NCBI GenBank assembly: GCA_902480035.1
Contig: CABSRC010000005.1
Location: 1-29,334, forward strand
Length of the DNA stretch: 29,334 nucleotides
Source: an uncultured Streptococcus sp.
GTDB lineage: Bacteria; Bacillota; Bacilli; Lactobacillales; Streptococcaceae
Direction of reading: 5' to 3'
Shown here: positions 7,345 through 14,996 of the stretch, piece by piece
How positions within the stretch are numbered: the stretch's first letter is position 1
How the letters are laid out: each line of letters begins with the position of its first letter
Notes under the pieces: generated by a model
Database searches by the model: none
Seen by the model: the letters and a program-made list of their open reading frames with translations, nothing else
What the model was told of the DNA's origin: nothing
Made by a program: the position numbers and the translations under genes

Positions 7345-7402
7345 GAACTGTCCTTCCGACACTTGATCCGAAAAATCTAACGTCTGGGAGCAGTTCTTTT
7401 TT
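7345..7402 (+). terminator. Imperfect long hairpin, probable terminator, resembling paired IS ends
   Basis: GAACTG (7345-7350) pairs with CAGTTC (7391-7396), followed by seven T. Between them the two halves are related as imperfect inverted repeats (TCC..CCGAC..T.GAT against the complement of ATCTAACGTCTGGGA). The result is a stem of about 24 positions with several mismatches. It probably ends the DUF4299 transcript. Confidence 0.55.
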
Positions 7403-7444
7403 ATACTCTTACCTTTGATCAAAAACCAATGACTAGGCTAATTG

Positions 7445-7453
7445 TGGTATAAT
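7445..7453 (+). promoter_or_regulatory. Extended -10 promoter of the nucleoside phosphorylase/ECF operon
   Basis: TGGTATAAT at 7445-7453 is a consensus extended -10. No convincing -35 is seen at 16-18 bp. The start codon at 7489 is 35 bases downstream. Confidence 0.75.
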
Positions 7454-7488
7454 AGGGGACTAGAAGTAGAATGAAAGAGGTGCACGAA

Positions 7489-8262
7489 ATGCTGTTAGAA
7501 GAATTTGACGCCAACCGACAGGCTATTATTAATCCACAAGACTTACACAAACCAATTGAAGGATTTCCTAAAGTAGTCATCTCTTGCTTTTCAAGAGTAA
7601 CTTTTGCGCGCCTCCTTGAAAATTATGAACATGAGGTCATCACAAGAACCTCCATGGCCAACTTTGAAGTTCTCGTTTATGGGATCACTATCGGAGACCA
7701 ACAGATCGCTGCCTTTAATGCGCCCGTTGGGGCAGCTTCCTGTGTGGGAATTATTGAGGATTTGATTCAATTTGGGATGGAAAAACTCGTTCTTTTTGGG
7801 ACTTGTGGGGTTTTGGACAGGGATATTGAAGCGACCTCCATCATCATTCCAACAGCAGCTCTTCGGGATGAAGGGACCAGCTACCACTATCTTCCGGCTA
7901 GTGATGAAGTGGAAGTAAATAAGGAAAGCCTTCCTCTCTTCCAAGCTTTTCTGGACAGTCACAAGGTTTCTTATCAGTCAGGAAAAGTGTGGACGACAGA
8001 TGCACCGTACCGGGAAACCATCGACAAGATGAAACGTCGAAAGAAAGCAGGAGCCATCTGTGTGGATATGGAATGTTCGGCAGTGGCGGCATTAGCAGCT
8101 TTTAGGGGCTTTGAGCTTTGCCATTTTTTCTACGCGGCGGACCACCTCTCTGAAGAAAAATGGGATATCCGAACCTTATCTAGTCATGAGGACTTAGATG
8201 GTAAGGATCGAATTGCAGAGTTAGCCATCCAATTTGCGCTCTTATGGGAAAAGGCAAACTAA
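7489..8262 (+). CDS. Nucleoside phosphorylase (PNP/UDP phosphorylase superfamily)
   Basis: Enzymes of this fold split nucleosides with phosphate to base and ribose-1-phosphate; some relatives are hydrolases. The 257-residue protein shows FGTCG at 103-107 in the phosphate/ribose-binding region, RDEGTSYHY at 126-134 and VDMECSA at 192-198, the ribose-binding Met-Glu motif. The pattern is nearer to uridine phosphorylase-like and broad nucleoside phosphorylases than to MTA/SAH nucleosidase, but the base specificity cannot be read from it. The start is the ATG at 7489, preceded at eight bases by AAAGAGG. An upstream in-frame ATG at 7471 lacks a ribosome site. The stop abuts the ECF ATPase ATG with no gap, so it is tied to the transporter and may process an imported nucleoside. 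Confidence 0.85.
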   Translation: MLLEEFDANRQAIINPQDLHKPIEGFPKVVISCFSRVTFARLLENYEHEVITRTSMANFEVLVYGITIGDQQIAAFNAPVGAASCVGIIEDLIQFGMEKLVLFGTCGVLDRDIEATSIIIPTAALRDEGTSYHYLPASDEVEVNKESLPLFQAFLDSHKVSYQSGKVWTTDAPYRETIDKMKRRKKAGAICVDMECSAVAALAAFRGFELCHFFYAADHLSEEKWDIRTLSSHEDLDGKDRIAELAIQFALLWEKAN

Positions 8263-9945
8263 ATGAAAGAAGCAATCATCGAATTGAAGGATTTTTCCTT
8301 CCAGTATAAGGCTCAGTCTGAGCCGACCTTAAAGGGGATTAACCTGACCATCTACGAGGGGGAAAAGGTCCTGATTGTGGGACCATCTGGCTCTGGTAAG
8401 TCAACCATTGGTCAGTGTCTAAACGGGATTATTCCCAATATCTATAAGGGAACCAGTAGTGGGCAATTTCTCATTCAGGGGACAGAAGCCTTTGATCATA
8501 GTATTTATGAAAAATCTCACTTGGTCAGTACGGTTTTACAGGATACGGATGGCCAGTTTATCGGTCTTAGTGTCGCAGAAGACTTGGCTTTTGCTCTTGA
8601 AAACGATATGGTGGAACCGGAAAGTATGAAATCTCGGGTTCACACCTGGGCGGAGCGCTTAGATTTGAGTAAGCTCTTGGACCATCGGCCTCAAGATTTA
8701 TCCGGTGGGCAAAAACAGCGGGTGAGCTTAGCTGGCGTCCTGATCGACGAAAGTCCAATCCTGCTTTTTGATGAGCCACTGGCTAATCTAGATCCCAAGT
8801 CGGGTCAGGATATCATTGATCTAATCGATCAAATTCATGAAGAGCAAGGGACAACAACCATTATCATCGAACACCGTTTGGAGGATGTGCTCTATCGTCC
8901 CATTGATCGAGTCATCTTGATCAATCAAGGGCAAGTCCTCTTTAATGGGGAGCCAGATGAGTTGTTGAGAACGACACTGCTGACTGAAAATGGGATTCGG
9001 GAACCCCTCTATTTAACAACTCTTCGCCAGTTAGGCCAGGATATCAGCAAGCTACCGAATTTGGACAATGTTGAAAAAATACCACTTGAAGATTTATCAG
9101 TGGAAATTCCAACTCCACATTTTGAAAAAGGTGCAGAGGCAGAAGCAATTTTAGAGCTTGGTCATTTGAACTTTGCCTATCGAGAAAATCAGCCTATTCT
9201 TAAAGATCTTTCTTTAACCGTTCCAAAAGGCCAACGGCTAGCGATTGTTGGTAAAAATGGGGCTGGAAAATCTACCCTTGCTAAGGCGATTTGTGGCTTC
9301 ATCCAAACGGAAGGAACCTATTTCTCAAAGGGAGAGGATATCAAGGGTGATAGTGTCAAGGAGCGAGCAGAGCGAGTAGGTTATGTCCTGCAAAATCCTA
9401 ATCAGATGATTTCATCGACCATGGTGTTTGATGAGGTAGCTCTCGGTCTTCGCTTGAGAAATGTCCCAGAGGACCAGATTGAAAATCGTGTCCATCAAGC
9501 CTTGAAAACCTGTGGTCTCTACGAATTTCGTAAGTGGCCAATTTCTGCTCTATCTTATGGTCAGAAGAAGCGGGTGACCATCGCTTCGATTTTAGTATTG
9601 GGGCCTGAGGTTTTGGTACTGGATGAACCGACGGCAGGCCAGGATCAACGAAACTATACAGAAATTATGGATTTCCTTGATGAACTCCAGCAAAAGGGGC
9701 ATACCATTGTCATGATTACCCACGATATGCAGCTCATGCTAGATTATTCCGACCGGGCAGTCGTGGTTATGGATGGGCAGGTTTTGGCTGATTTGACACC
9801 GGCAGAGCTCTTGACCCAACCAGAAATTTTGAGACGGGCTAATTTAAAAGAAACGTCTATTTTCGCCTTGGCAAATCGACTTGGTGTCGATCCTCTTGCC
9901 TTGACCCAGTTTTATATGAATCAGAAGGGGGAAGGTCATGAATAA
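8263..9945 (+). CDS. ECF transporter ATPase with two fused ABC domains (YkoD/EcfA1A2-like)
   Basis: This is a cytoplasmic energising subunit of an energy-coupling factor importer, with both ATPases in one 560-residue chain. Domain 1: Walker A GPSGSGKST at 40-48, Q-loop in VLQDTDGQF, LSGGQ at 146-150, Walker B ILLFDEP at 166-172 and switch His at 204. A linker of about 60 residues follows. Domain 2: GKNGAGKST at 330-338, VLQNPNQM Q-loop, LSYGQ at 430-434 (Tyr in place of Gly, as in several double ECF ATPases) and VLVLDEP at 450-456. Both halves keep the residues needed for hydrolysis. It abuts the nucleoside phosphorylase gene and overlaps the T-protein gene by 8 bp. Its usual UPF0397 partner is encoded at 3294-3845. 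Confidence 0.92.
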   Translation: MKEAIIELKDFSFQYKAQSEPTLKGINLTIYEGEKVLIVGPSGSGKSTIGQCLNGIIPNIYKGTSSGQFLIQGTEAFDHSIYEKSHLVSTVLQDTDGQFIGLSVAEDLAFALENDMVEPESMKSRVHTWAERLDLSKLLDHRPQDLSGGQKQRVSLAGVLIDESPILLFDEPLANLDPKSGQDIIDLIDQIHEEQGTTTIIIEHRLEDVLYRPIDRVILINQGQVLFNGEPDELLRTTLLTENGIREPLYLTTLRQLGQDISKLPNLDNVEKIPLEDLSVEIPTPHFEKGAEAEAILELGHLNFAYRENQPILKDLSLTVPKGQRLAIVGKNGAGKSTLAKAICGFIQTEGTYFSKGEDIKGDSVKERAERVGYVLQNPNQMISSTMVFDEVALGLRLRNVPEDQIENRVHQALKTCGLYEFRKWPISALSYGQKKRVTIASILVLGPEVLVLDEPTAGQDQRNYTEIMDFLDELQQKGHTIVMITHDMQLMLDYSDRAVVVMDGQVLADLTPAELLTQPEILRRANLKETSIFALANRLGVDPLALTQFYMNQKGEGHE

Positions 9946-10768
9946 TCGCTTAGTCGGCTACCATGCCGGAACCAGCTTTCTGCATCGCCTTTCAGGCGCT
10001 AGCAAGCTTCTTTTCTTATTGTTGGTATCATTAGCTGCCATGTTGAGTTACGATACTCGCTTGTTGTTGGTCATTGGTTTGGGTGCCCTCGCCTTATTTG
10101 CAACCTCAGGCATTCGTTTGAAAGACATCTCTTTTGTTCTGAGTTTTGCCTTAGCTTTTGCCCTTCTCAATGTCTTGATGGTCTATCTTTTTGCCCCCCA
10201 ATATGGGGTAGAAATCTATGGAGCAAAAACAGTTCTTCTAGATGGTTTAGGAGCTTATAGCATTACAGCTCAAGAGTTGTTTTATCTTTTCAACCTTACT
10301 TTGAAATATATCTGTACCATTCCTTTGGCTCTTATTTTCCTGATGACCACCCATCCTAGTCAATTTGCTTCGAGTCTTAATCAGATAGGAGTATCCTACA
10401 AGATTGCTTATTCAGTCAGCTTGACCCTGCGCTATATTCCAGATGTGCAAGAGGAATACCAGATTATCAAGCTCTCCCAAGAAGCAAGAGGATTGGAGTT
10501 GTCCCAAAAAGCCAACTTTGTCCAGCGGGTGAAGGGAAATCTTCAGATGATTTCTCCCTTAATTTTTAGTTCTCTAGAGCGGATTGAAACGATTTCTACG
10601 GCGATGGAATTGCGACGCTTTGGAAAAAATAAAAAACGAACCTGGTACACCTATCAGGAGATGACGACTCGTGATCACTTGATTATCCTGGGGTCAATCT
10701 TTATGGTAGTCTTAAGTATCGTCTTGATTTGGGTAAACCAAGGTCGCTTCTATAATCCTTGGAGGTAA
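9938..10768 (+). CDS. ECF transporter transmembrane protein EcfT
   Basis: This is the membrane scaffold that links the ECF ATPases to interchangeable substrate-binding proteins. The 276-residue protein has hydrophobic helices near 25-45, 47-60, 68-88, 118-140 and 247-267. The two cytoplasmic coupling motifs that press on the ATPases appear as EARGLEL (about 181-187) and AMELRRFG (about 221-228); the second has Arg-Arg in place of the common Arg-Gly. It begins inside the ATPase gene (8-bp overlap). No substrate-binding gene is in this operon, so it must use one encoded elsewhere, most simply the UPF0397 or MptD-like protein upstream. Confidence 0.9.
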   Translation: MNNRLVGYHAGTSFLHRLSGASKLLFLLLVSLAAMLSYDTRLLLVIGLGALALFATSGIRLKDISFVLSFALAFALLNVLMVYLFAPQYGVEIYGAKTVLLDGLGAYSITAQELFYLFNLTLKYICTIPLALIFLMTTHPSQFASSLNQIGVSYKIAYSVSLTLRYIPDVQEEYQIIKLSQEARGLELSQKANFVQRVKGNLQMISPLIFSSLERIETISTAMELRRFGKNKKRTWYTYQEMTTRDHLIILGSIFMVVLSIVLIWVNQGRFYNPWR

Positions 10769-10772
10769 TCAC

Positions 10773-11525
10773 ATGTCAGAAACAATATTAGTAACAGGAG
10801 CTTCTGCTGGCTTTGGTCAAGCCATCTGTCGTCGCTTAGTTGCCGATGGGCATCGGGTGATTGGTGCAGCTAGACGCTTAGATAAATTGACAGCTCTTCA
10901 AGAGGAGTTAGGTACAGCCTTTTTCCCACTGCAAATGGACGTGATGAAACCTTCTCAGGTAGATCATGCCCTTGCTAGTTTGCCAAAAGCTTGGGAGAGA
11001 ATTGATGTCTTGGTGAATAATGCTGGCTTGGCCCTAGGCCTCGCTCCAGCTCATGAAGCAGAGATCGTAGATTGGTTGACCATGATTCAGACCAACATTA
11101 TCGGTCTGACCTATTTGACCCGGCAAATCCTCCCCCAGATGGTGGAAAGAAATGACGGTTATGTCATCAATATGGGGTCAACTGCTGGAACAGTGCCCTA
11201 TCCAGGAGCTAATGTCTACGGAGCATCCAAAGCCTTTGTCAAGCAATTCTCCCTCAATCTTCGAGCAGATCTAGCAGGGAAGAAGATTCGTGTCAGCAAT
11301 ATTGAACCTGGTCTATGTGAAGGGACGGAATTCTCTTCTATTCGCTTTAAAGGAGACGAAGAACGGGTAGAGGCTCTCTATCGCAATGCCCATGCCATTC
11401 AGCCTGAAGACATTGCGAATACTGTAGCTTGGTTGATCCAACAGCCTAAGCATGTCAATGTCAACCGGATTGAAATCATGCCCGTTTCCCAAACCTTTGG
11501 CCCTCAACCCGTTTATCGTGACTAA
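10773..11525 (+). CDS. Short-chain dehydrogenase/reductase (YdfG-like)
   Basis: This is a classical SDR oxidoreductase of 250 residues. It has nucleotide-binding TGASAGFGQ at 8-16, R34-R35 after the second strand (which favours NADP), NNAG at 82-85, and the catalytic Ser136, Tyr149 and Lys153 (YGASK). The C-terminal half resembles YdfG-type 3-hydroxy acid (serine/malonic semialdehyde) dehydrogenases, including the IEPGLCEGTEFS stretch. The true substrate is unknown. GGAGG precedes the ATG and only 4 bp separate it from the EcfT stop, so it is transcribed with the transporter. Whether it acts on the imported compound is open. Confidence 0.88.
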   Translation: MSETILVTGASAGFGQAICRRLVADGHRVIGAARRLDKLTALQEELGTAFFPLQMDVMKPSQVDHALASLPKAWERIDVLVNNAGLALGLAPAHEAEIVDWLTMIQTNIIGLTYLTRQILPQMVERNDGYVINMGSTAGTVPYPGANVYGASKAFVKQFSLNLRADLAGKKIRVSNIEPGLCEGTEFSSIRFKGDEERVEALYRNAHAIQPEDIANTVAWLIQQPKHVNVNRIEIMPVSQTFGPQPVYRD

Positions 11526-11532
11526 AAAGAGA

Positions 11533-11566
11533 AACAACCACTCCACAAGGGATTGGTTGTTTTTTA
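11533..11566 (+). terminator. Rho-independent terminator of the ECF operon
   Basis: AACAACCA (11533-11540) pairs with TGGTTGTT (11554-11561) around a 13-base loop, followed by five T. Its 3' arm also supplies the -35 region of the next promoter. Confidence 0.8.
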
Positions 11567-11584
11567 TGTTTCCTCTGGTATAAT
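11557..11584 (+). promoter_or_regulatory. Promoter of the PfkB-family kinase gene
   Basis: TGGTATAAT (11576-11584) is a consensus extended -10. TTGTTT at 11557-11562 is a fair -35 at 16 bp and lies inside the preceding terminator. Confidence 0.75.
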
Positions 11585-11608
11585 AGAAGGCAAAGTAAGG
11601 AGAAAAAG

Positions 11609-12511
11609 ATGACAGCTGCGTTAATTATTGGTTCTACCGTTTGTGATGTGATGATCTACTTGGATCGGTTGCCGAGTCGTGAAGGAGATGCCCATATTGA
11701 TCACCAACAATGGTCTGTGGGAGGTTGCGCATTTAATGTCGTCAATATTCTTCATTTTTTGTCGCAACCCTACCAGTTTGTCTCGCCAGTCGGTTCTGGG
11801 ATGTATGGTGATTTTATTCGGAGAGAGCTAAAACAATTGGGAATTTCCTCCTCCATCTCATTAGAGGGGACCAATGGGTGCTGTTATTGCTTTGTAGAGT
11901 CTGATGGTGAGAGGACCTTCTTATCAGATCACGGAGTGGAGTATAGCTTCCAAGGAGAGTGGCTAAAAGAGATCGAGACAGATCGATTTGATTACATCTA
12001 CTTGTGTGGTCTTGAAGTCGAGGAGCCAACCGGTCTTGCATTGGTGCAGTCTGTTTCGCAATTAGAAGGCCAGGTGATTTTCGCACCAGGACCACGCGGA
12101 CTCATGATTCCCAAAGATCGACTGGAAGCAATTTATGATCTGCATCCGATTCTCCATGTTAATGAGGCTGAAGCACTGGCTTTTTCTGGGTGTAGAGAGA
12201 TCCAGCCAGCCATCGAACGTTTGTATCAGAGAACGGGGCAATTAGTCATTGTCACCTTGGGGGAAAAAGGAGCGGTTGCCTATGATGGCAACTGGTATGA
12301 GGCGGACGGTTTCCCAGCAGAAGTTGTTGATACAGTAGGTGCTGGAGATAGCCATGTCGGAGCTTTTATATCCGCTCGTTTAGAAGGTTTAGATATCGCA
12401 CAAGCCTTAAGCTTTGCCAATAAAGTCTCTAGCCAGATTGTTGCAAGTAAGGGCGTTCATCTGACAAAAGAGCAGCAAGAAGCCCTGCGAACAGAATTGA
12501 AACAAAAATAA
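11609..12511 (+). CDS. PfkB/ribokinase-family carbohydrate or nucleoside kinase
   Basis: This kinase transfers phosphate from ATP to a sugar or nucleoside hydroxyl in the cytoplasm. The 300-residue chain has the family's first signature with GG at 38-39 and the second as DTVGAGDS at 241-248, where Asp247 is the catalytic base and the GAGD turn forms the anion hole. Substrate-pocket residues do not tell ribose, fructose-type or nucleoside use apart. AAGGAG lies before the ATG. It has its own promoter, directly after the nucleoside phosphorylase/ECF operon. A role with ribose or nucleosides is tempting but only inferred. The stop runs straight into the 184-bp repeat, whose third hairpin probably ends the transcript. 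Confidence 0.88.
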   Translation: MTAALIIGSTVCDVMIYLDRLPSREGDAHIDHQQWSVGGCAFNVVNILHFLSQPYQFVSPVGSGMYGDFIRRELKQLGISSSISLEGTNGCCYCFVESDGERTFLSDHGVEYSFQGEWLKEIETDRFDYIYLCGLEVEEPTGLALVQSVSQLEGQVIFAPGPRGLMIPKDRLEAIYDLHPILHVNEAEALAFSGCREIQPAIERLYQRTGQLVIVTLGEKGAVAYDGNWYEADGFPAEVVDTVGAGDSHVGAFISARLEGLDIAQALSFANKVSSQIVASKGVHLTKEQQEALRTELKQK

Positions 12512-12695
12512 AAAAGAGAGTGGGACAGAAATCGGTAATTCGTTAGAATTCGATTTCGTCGTCCCACCTCCGCACAGTTGAGTAGGGCTGTAAAAGCTGA
12601 TGAAATCAGCGTAGTAGAGTCCACTCAACCACTGCGTCTTGCTCGACAATCCAAAAACAATTGAGAGACTAGGACTTTTGTCTCAGCCTCTTTTT
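12512..12695 (+). repeat. 184-bp three-hairpin repeat, copy 1
   Basis: This copy matches, in reverse complement, bases 16466-16649 over the full 184 bp with about eight substitutions. The ends are imperfect inverted repeats (AAAAGAGAGTGGGACAGAAA against AAAAAGAGGCTGAGACAAAA). Inside are three successive stems: GTGGGAC (12520-12526)/GTCCCAC (12561-12567) with inner AAATCG/CGATTT and AATTC/GAATT; GTTGAGT (12577-12583)/ACTCAAC (12623-12629) with inner GCTGAT/ATCAGC; and a terminator stem at 12665-12690. It begins directly at the kinase stop codon. It could be a MITE-like element or a mobile 3'-end module. I do not recognise it as BOX or RUP. Confidence 0.88.
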
Positions 12696-12696
12696 T
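12665..12696 (+). terminator. Terminator hairpin at the end of repeat copy 1
   Basis: GAGACTAGGAC (12665-12675), loop TTTT, GTCTCAGCCTC (12680-12690), then six T. There are two A-C mismatches in the 11-bp stem. It should end the PfkB kinase transcript. It also lies about 30 bases beyond the convergent rsmG stop. Confidence 0.7.
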
Positions 12697-12726
12697 GACT
12701 TTATCCGCTTGGCCCTTTGTATCTTA

Positions 12727-13440
12727 TCACAAAGGCCGCTTATTGGGCATGCCTGCTTTTCTTGGGTATTTATTGGGGGTTTCTTTTTTCTTCTCCACAA
12801 CAGTGATATAGCGAGGATCCCCATTTGGCAATTCATACTGTAGATTGTCTTCAACCTTGCTAAATAGCAGGTTCAGGGCGTTTTTGGCTTCCTCCAACTC
12901 TTCTGGAGCATTGCTAGCTTTAAGTGCGAGGAGGCGCCCCCCTACTTTCAAATAAGGAATGGTCAGCTCAGAAAGGACCTGCATCCGAGCAACGGCGCGC
13001 GCAGTTACGAGGTCAAATTGAGCACGGAAGGCCTTGTCTTGCGCAAAGTCTTCAGCTCGTCCATGGTAGAAATGAACCCCGCTCAAGCCTAACTCTTCAG
13101 CTAGTAGGTGGAGAAAGTTGATCCGCTTATTGAGGGAATCAATGATGGTCACATCCAACTCAGGGAAAAGGATCTTCATTGGAAGACTTGGAAAGCCTGC
13201 ACCAGCTCCGATATCCAAAAGACGGATGGGTTTGTTTTCGATCAACCCCTGCAAGATGGGTGCGATCGAATCATAAAAATGCTTGAGATAGACTTCGTCT
13301 TTTGCGGTGATGGCGGTGAGATTAATTTTCTCATTCCATTCCACGAGGAGCTCAAAATAGCGTTCGTATTGTTCTTTTTGTCGATCAGTTAATGGGAAGC
13401 CGAGGTCGGCTAAACGGGTATAAAATTCTTCTGGTTTCAT
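12727..13440 (-). CDS. rsmG: 16S rRNA m7G527 methyltransferase RsmG (GidB)
   Basis: RsmG uses SAM to methylate N7 of G527 in the 530 loop of 16S rRNA; loss of it gives low-level streptomycin resistance in several bacteria. The 237-residue protein shows the SAM-binding motif LDIGAGAGFPS at about 75-85, then IIDSLNKRINFL, and VTARAVA in the later core. The C-terminus PNKYPRKAGMPNKRPL is the typical family end. The start at MKPEEFY is the usual one in streptococci. No Shine-Dalgarno sequence precedes the ATG, and the only visible -10 box would place the transcription start on it. It is convergent with the kinase gene and divergent from lemA. Confidence 0.95.
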   Translation of the reverse strand: MKPEEFYTRLADLGFPLTDRQKEQYERYFELLVEWNEKINLTAITAKDEVYLKHFYDSIAPILQGLIENKPIRLLDIGAGAGFPSLPMKILFPELDVTIIDSLNKRINFLHLLAEELGLSGVHFYHGRAEDFAQDKAFRAQFDLVTARAVARMQVLSELTIPYLKVGGRLLALKASNAPEELEEAKNALNLLFSKVEDNLQYELPNGDPRYITVVEKKKETPNKYPRKAGMPNKRPL

Positions 13441-13446
13441 AAGATA

Positions 13447-13455
13447 ATTTTACCA
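13447..13455 (-). promoter_or_regulatory. Extended -10 promoter of rsmG, apparently giving a leaderless mRNA
   Basis: On the minus strand TGGTAAAAT is followed by six bases (TATCTT) and then the rsmG ATG. With normal spacing, transcription would begin at the A of the ATG. No good -35 is seen. Confidence 0.55.
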
Positions 13456-13471
13456 CAAAATAAGAGAAATT

Positions 13472-13480
13472 TGATATACT
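13472..13480 (+). promoter_or_regulatory. Extended -10 promoter of lemA-htpX
   Basis: TGATATACT is a full extended -10 element, 30 bases before the lemA ATG. The same nonamer precedes yceD and the flotillin gene. The divergent rsmG promoter lies within 35 bp. Confidence 0.75.
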
Positions 13481-13510
13481 GGTAGAAAGAAATGAAAGGA
13501 ATTCAATAAA

Positions 13511-14071
13511 ATGATTTGGATTATTCTTGGGATCCTTGTGGTCCTTGTGTTGATGGTAGTAGGAGTTTACAACGGTTTAGTGAAAAGTCGGATGCAAACT
13601 CGCGAAGCTTGGAGTCAAATCGATGTACAATTGAAACGTCGGAATGACTTGATTCCAAACTTGATCGAAACGGTTAAAGGGTATGCCAAGTACGAAGGAG
13701 ATACACTTGCTAAGGTCACTCAACTTCGCCAACAAGTAGCTCAAGCATCTTCACCTGCAGAAGCAATGGCAGCCAGTGATGCTCTTTCACGTCAAGTTGC
13801 AGGCATCTTTGCGGTTGCTGAAAACTACCCAGATTTGAAGGCTAACACCAACTTCATGCAATTGCAAGAAGAATTGACCAATACAGAAAATAAAATTTCT
13901 TATGCCCGTCAATTGTACAACAGTGTGACAAGCAACTACAATGTGAAATTGGAAACCTTCCCAACAAATGTAATTGCTGGAATGTTTGGCTTCAAACAAG
14001 CCGAATTCCTTCAAGTGCCTGAAGAAGAAAAAGCAGTACCAAAGGTGGACTTTAGCGGATTAGGAGACTAA
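13511..14071 (+). CDS. lemA: LemA family protein
   Basis: This is a membrane-anchored protein of 186 residues. It has one N-terminal helix (about 3-22), then YNGLVKSR and a long helical domain facing the cytoplasm or cell surface, including AWSQIDVQLKRRNDLIPNL (35-53), the hallmark of LemA proteins. The molecular function is not defined. The family is nearly always next to the protease HtpX in streptococci, as here, with only one base between the lemA stop and the htpX ATG, so the two probably act together in membrane-protein quality control. AAAGGA lies ten bases before the ATG. Confidence 0.93.
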   Translation: MIWIILGILVVLVLMVVGVYNGLVKSRMQTREAWSQIDVQLKRRNDLIPNLIETVKGYAKYEGDTLAKVTQLRQQVAQASSPAEAMAASDALSRQVAGIFAVAENYPDLKANTNFMQLQEELTNTENKISYARQLYNSVTSNYNVKLETFPTNVIAGMFGFKQAEFLQVPEEEKAVPKVDFSGLGD

Positions 14072-14072
14072 T

Positions 14073-14969
14073 ATGCTGTTTGACCAAATTGCAAGCAATA
14101 AAAGGAGAACCTGGATTCTCCTTATTGCTTTTTTCATACTCTTGGCCCTCATCGGAGCAGCCGTTGGTTATCTCTGGTTAGGCTCCTCGCTTGGTGGCGT
14201 CATCCTTGCTTTGATTATTGGTGGCATCTATGCCTTTAGCATGATTTTTCAATCAACGGAAGTTGTGATGCGAATGAATGGTGCACGCGAGGTGACAGAA
14301 GATCAAGCTCCTCAACTCTACCATGTTGTCCAAGACATGGCCATGGTGGCTCAGATTCCTATGCCTCGTGTCTATATTGTAGACGATCCGTCCATGAATG
14401 CATTTGCGACAGGGTCCAATCCTCAAAATGCGGCTGTTGCAGCAACGACAGGTCTTCTAGCTGTGATGAATCGAGAGGAATTGGAGGGAGTTATTGGACA
14501 CGAAGTTAGCCATATTCGCAATTACGATATCCGCATCTCCACCATTGCAGTTGCTCTTGCTAGTGCCATCACTATGCTCTCTAGCATTGGAGGACGGATG
14601 ATGTGGTGGGGCGGTGGCCGTAGACGGGATGATGATCGAGAAGGGGGCAGTGGTTTAGAAATTATTATTCTGATCCTATCCTTGATTGCCATCGTATTAG
14701 CTCCATTAGCAGCGACTTTGGTTCAGTTAGCCATTTCTCGTCAACGAGAGTTCCTAGCGGATGCTTCCAGTGTCGAATTGACACGGAATCCTCAAGGGAT
14801 GATCAATGCTCTTTTGAAACTAGATAACAGCGCACCCATGCAGCGAGAAGTCGATAGTGCAAGCAGTGCTCTCTTTATCAACGATCCCAAAAAAGAATCC
14901 GGTTTGCAAAAACTCTTTTATACCCACCCACCCATTGCTGAGCGGGTGGCTCGTTTAAGAAAAATGTAA
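14073..14969 (+). CDS. htpX: Membrane zinc metalloprotease HtpX
   Basis: HtpX is an M48 protease that cuts misfolded membrane proteins at the cytoplasmic face. The 298-residue protein has two N-terminal helices (about 13-35 and 38-58), the zinc-binding HEVSH at 143-147 with catalytic Glu144, the third ligand Glu226 in REFLAD, and two later helices (about 157-172 and 196-220) on either side of a glycine/arginine/aspartate-rich loop. Length and motifs are complete. It is co-transcribed with lemA, and a terminator follows at once. Control by a heat-shock element is not visible. Confidence 0.95.
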   Translation: MLFDQIASNKRRTWILLIAFFILLALIGAAVGYLWLGSSLGGVILALIIGGIYAFSMIFQSTEVVMRMNGAREVTEDQAPQLYHVVQDMAMVAQIPMPRVYIVDDPSMNAFATGSNPQNAAVAATTGLLAVMNREELEGVIGHEVSHIRNYDIRISTIAVALASAITMLSSIGGRMMWWGGGRRRDDDREGGSGLEIIILILSLIAIVLAPLAATLVQLAISRQREFLADASSVELTRNPQGMINALLKLDNSAPMQREVDSASSALFINDPKKESGLQKLFYTHPPIAERVARLRKM

Positions 14970-14996
14970 AAAATCCACCAAACGGTGGGTTTTTAT
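14970..14996. terminator. Bidirectional terminator between htpX and the MFS gene
   Basis: ATCCACC (14973-14979), loop AAAC, GGTGGGT (14984-14990) with T runs on the plus strand and, past the complementary stem, on the minus strand. It serves htpX, and in reverse it sits just past the stop of the convergent transporter gene. Confidence 0.88.

Noticed and set aside
3846..10772. Whether the region between the split ECF genes is a mobile island
   Set aside because: No integrase, transposase or flanking direct repeats were seen, and trhO and DUF4299 are ordinary streptococcal genes with similar base use; only the IS-end-like hairpin at 7345 hints at past mobility.
12512..12695. Copy 1 of the repeat considered as BOX, RUP or a riboswitch
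   Set aside because: Length, ends and motifs do not fit BOX or RUP as I know them, and it lies after a stop codon rather than before a gene in the sense direction, so a riboswitch role is unlikely.
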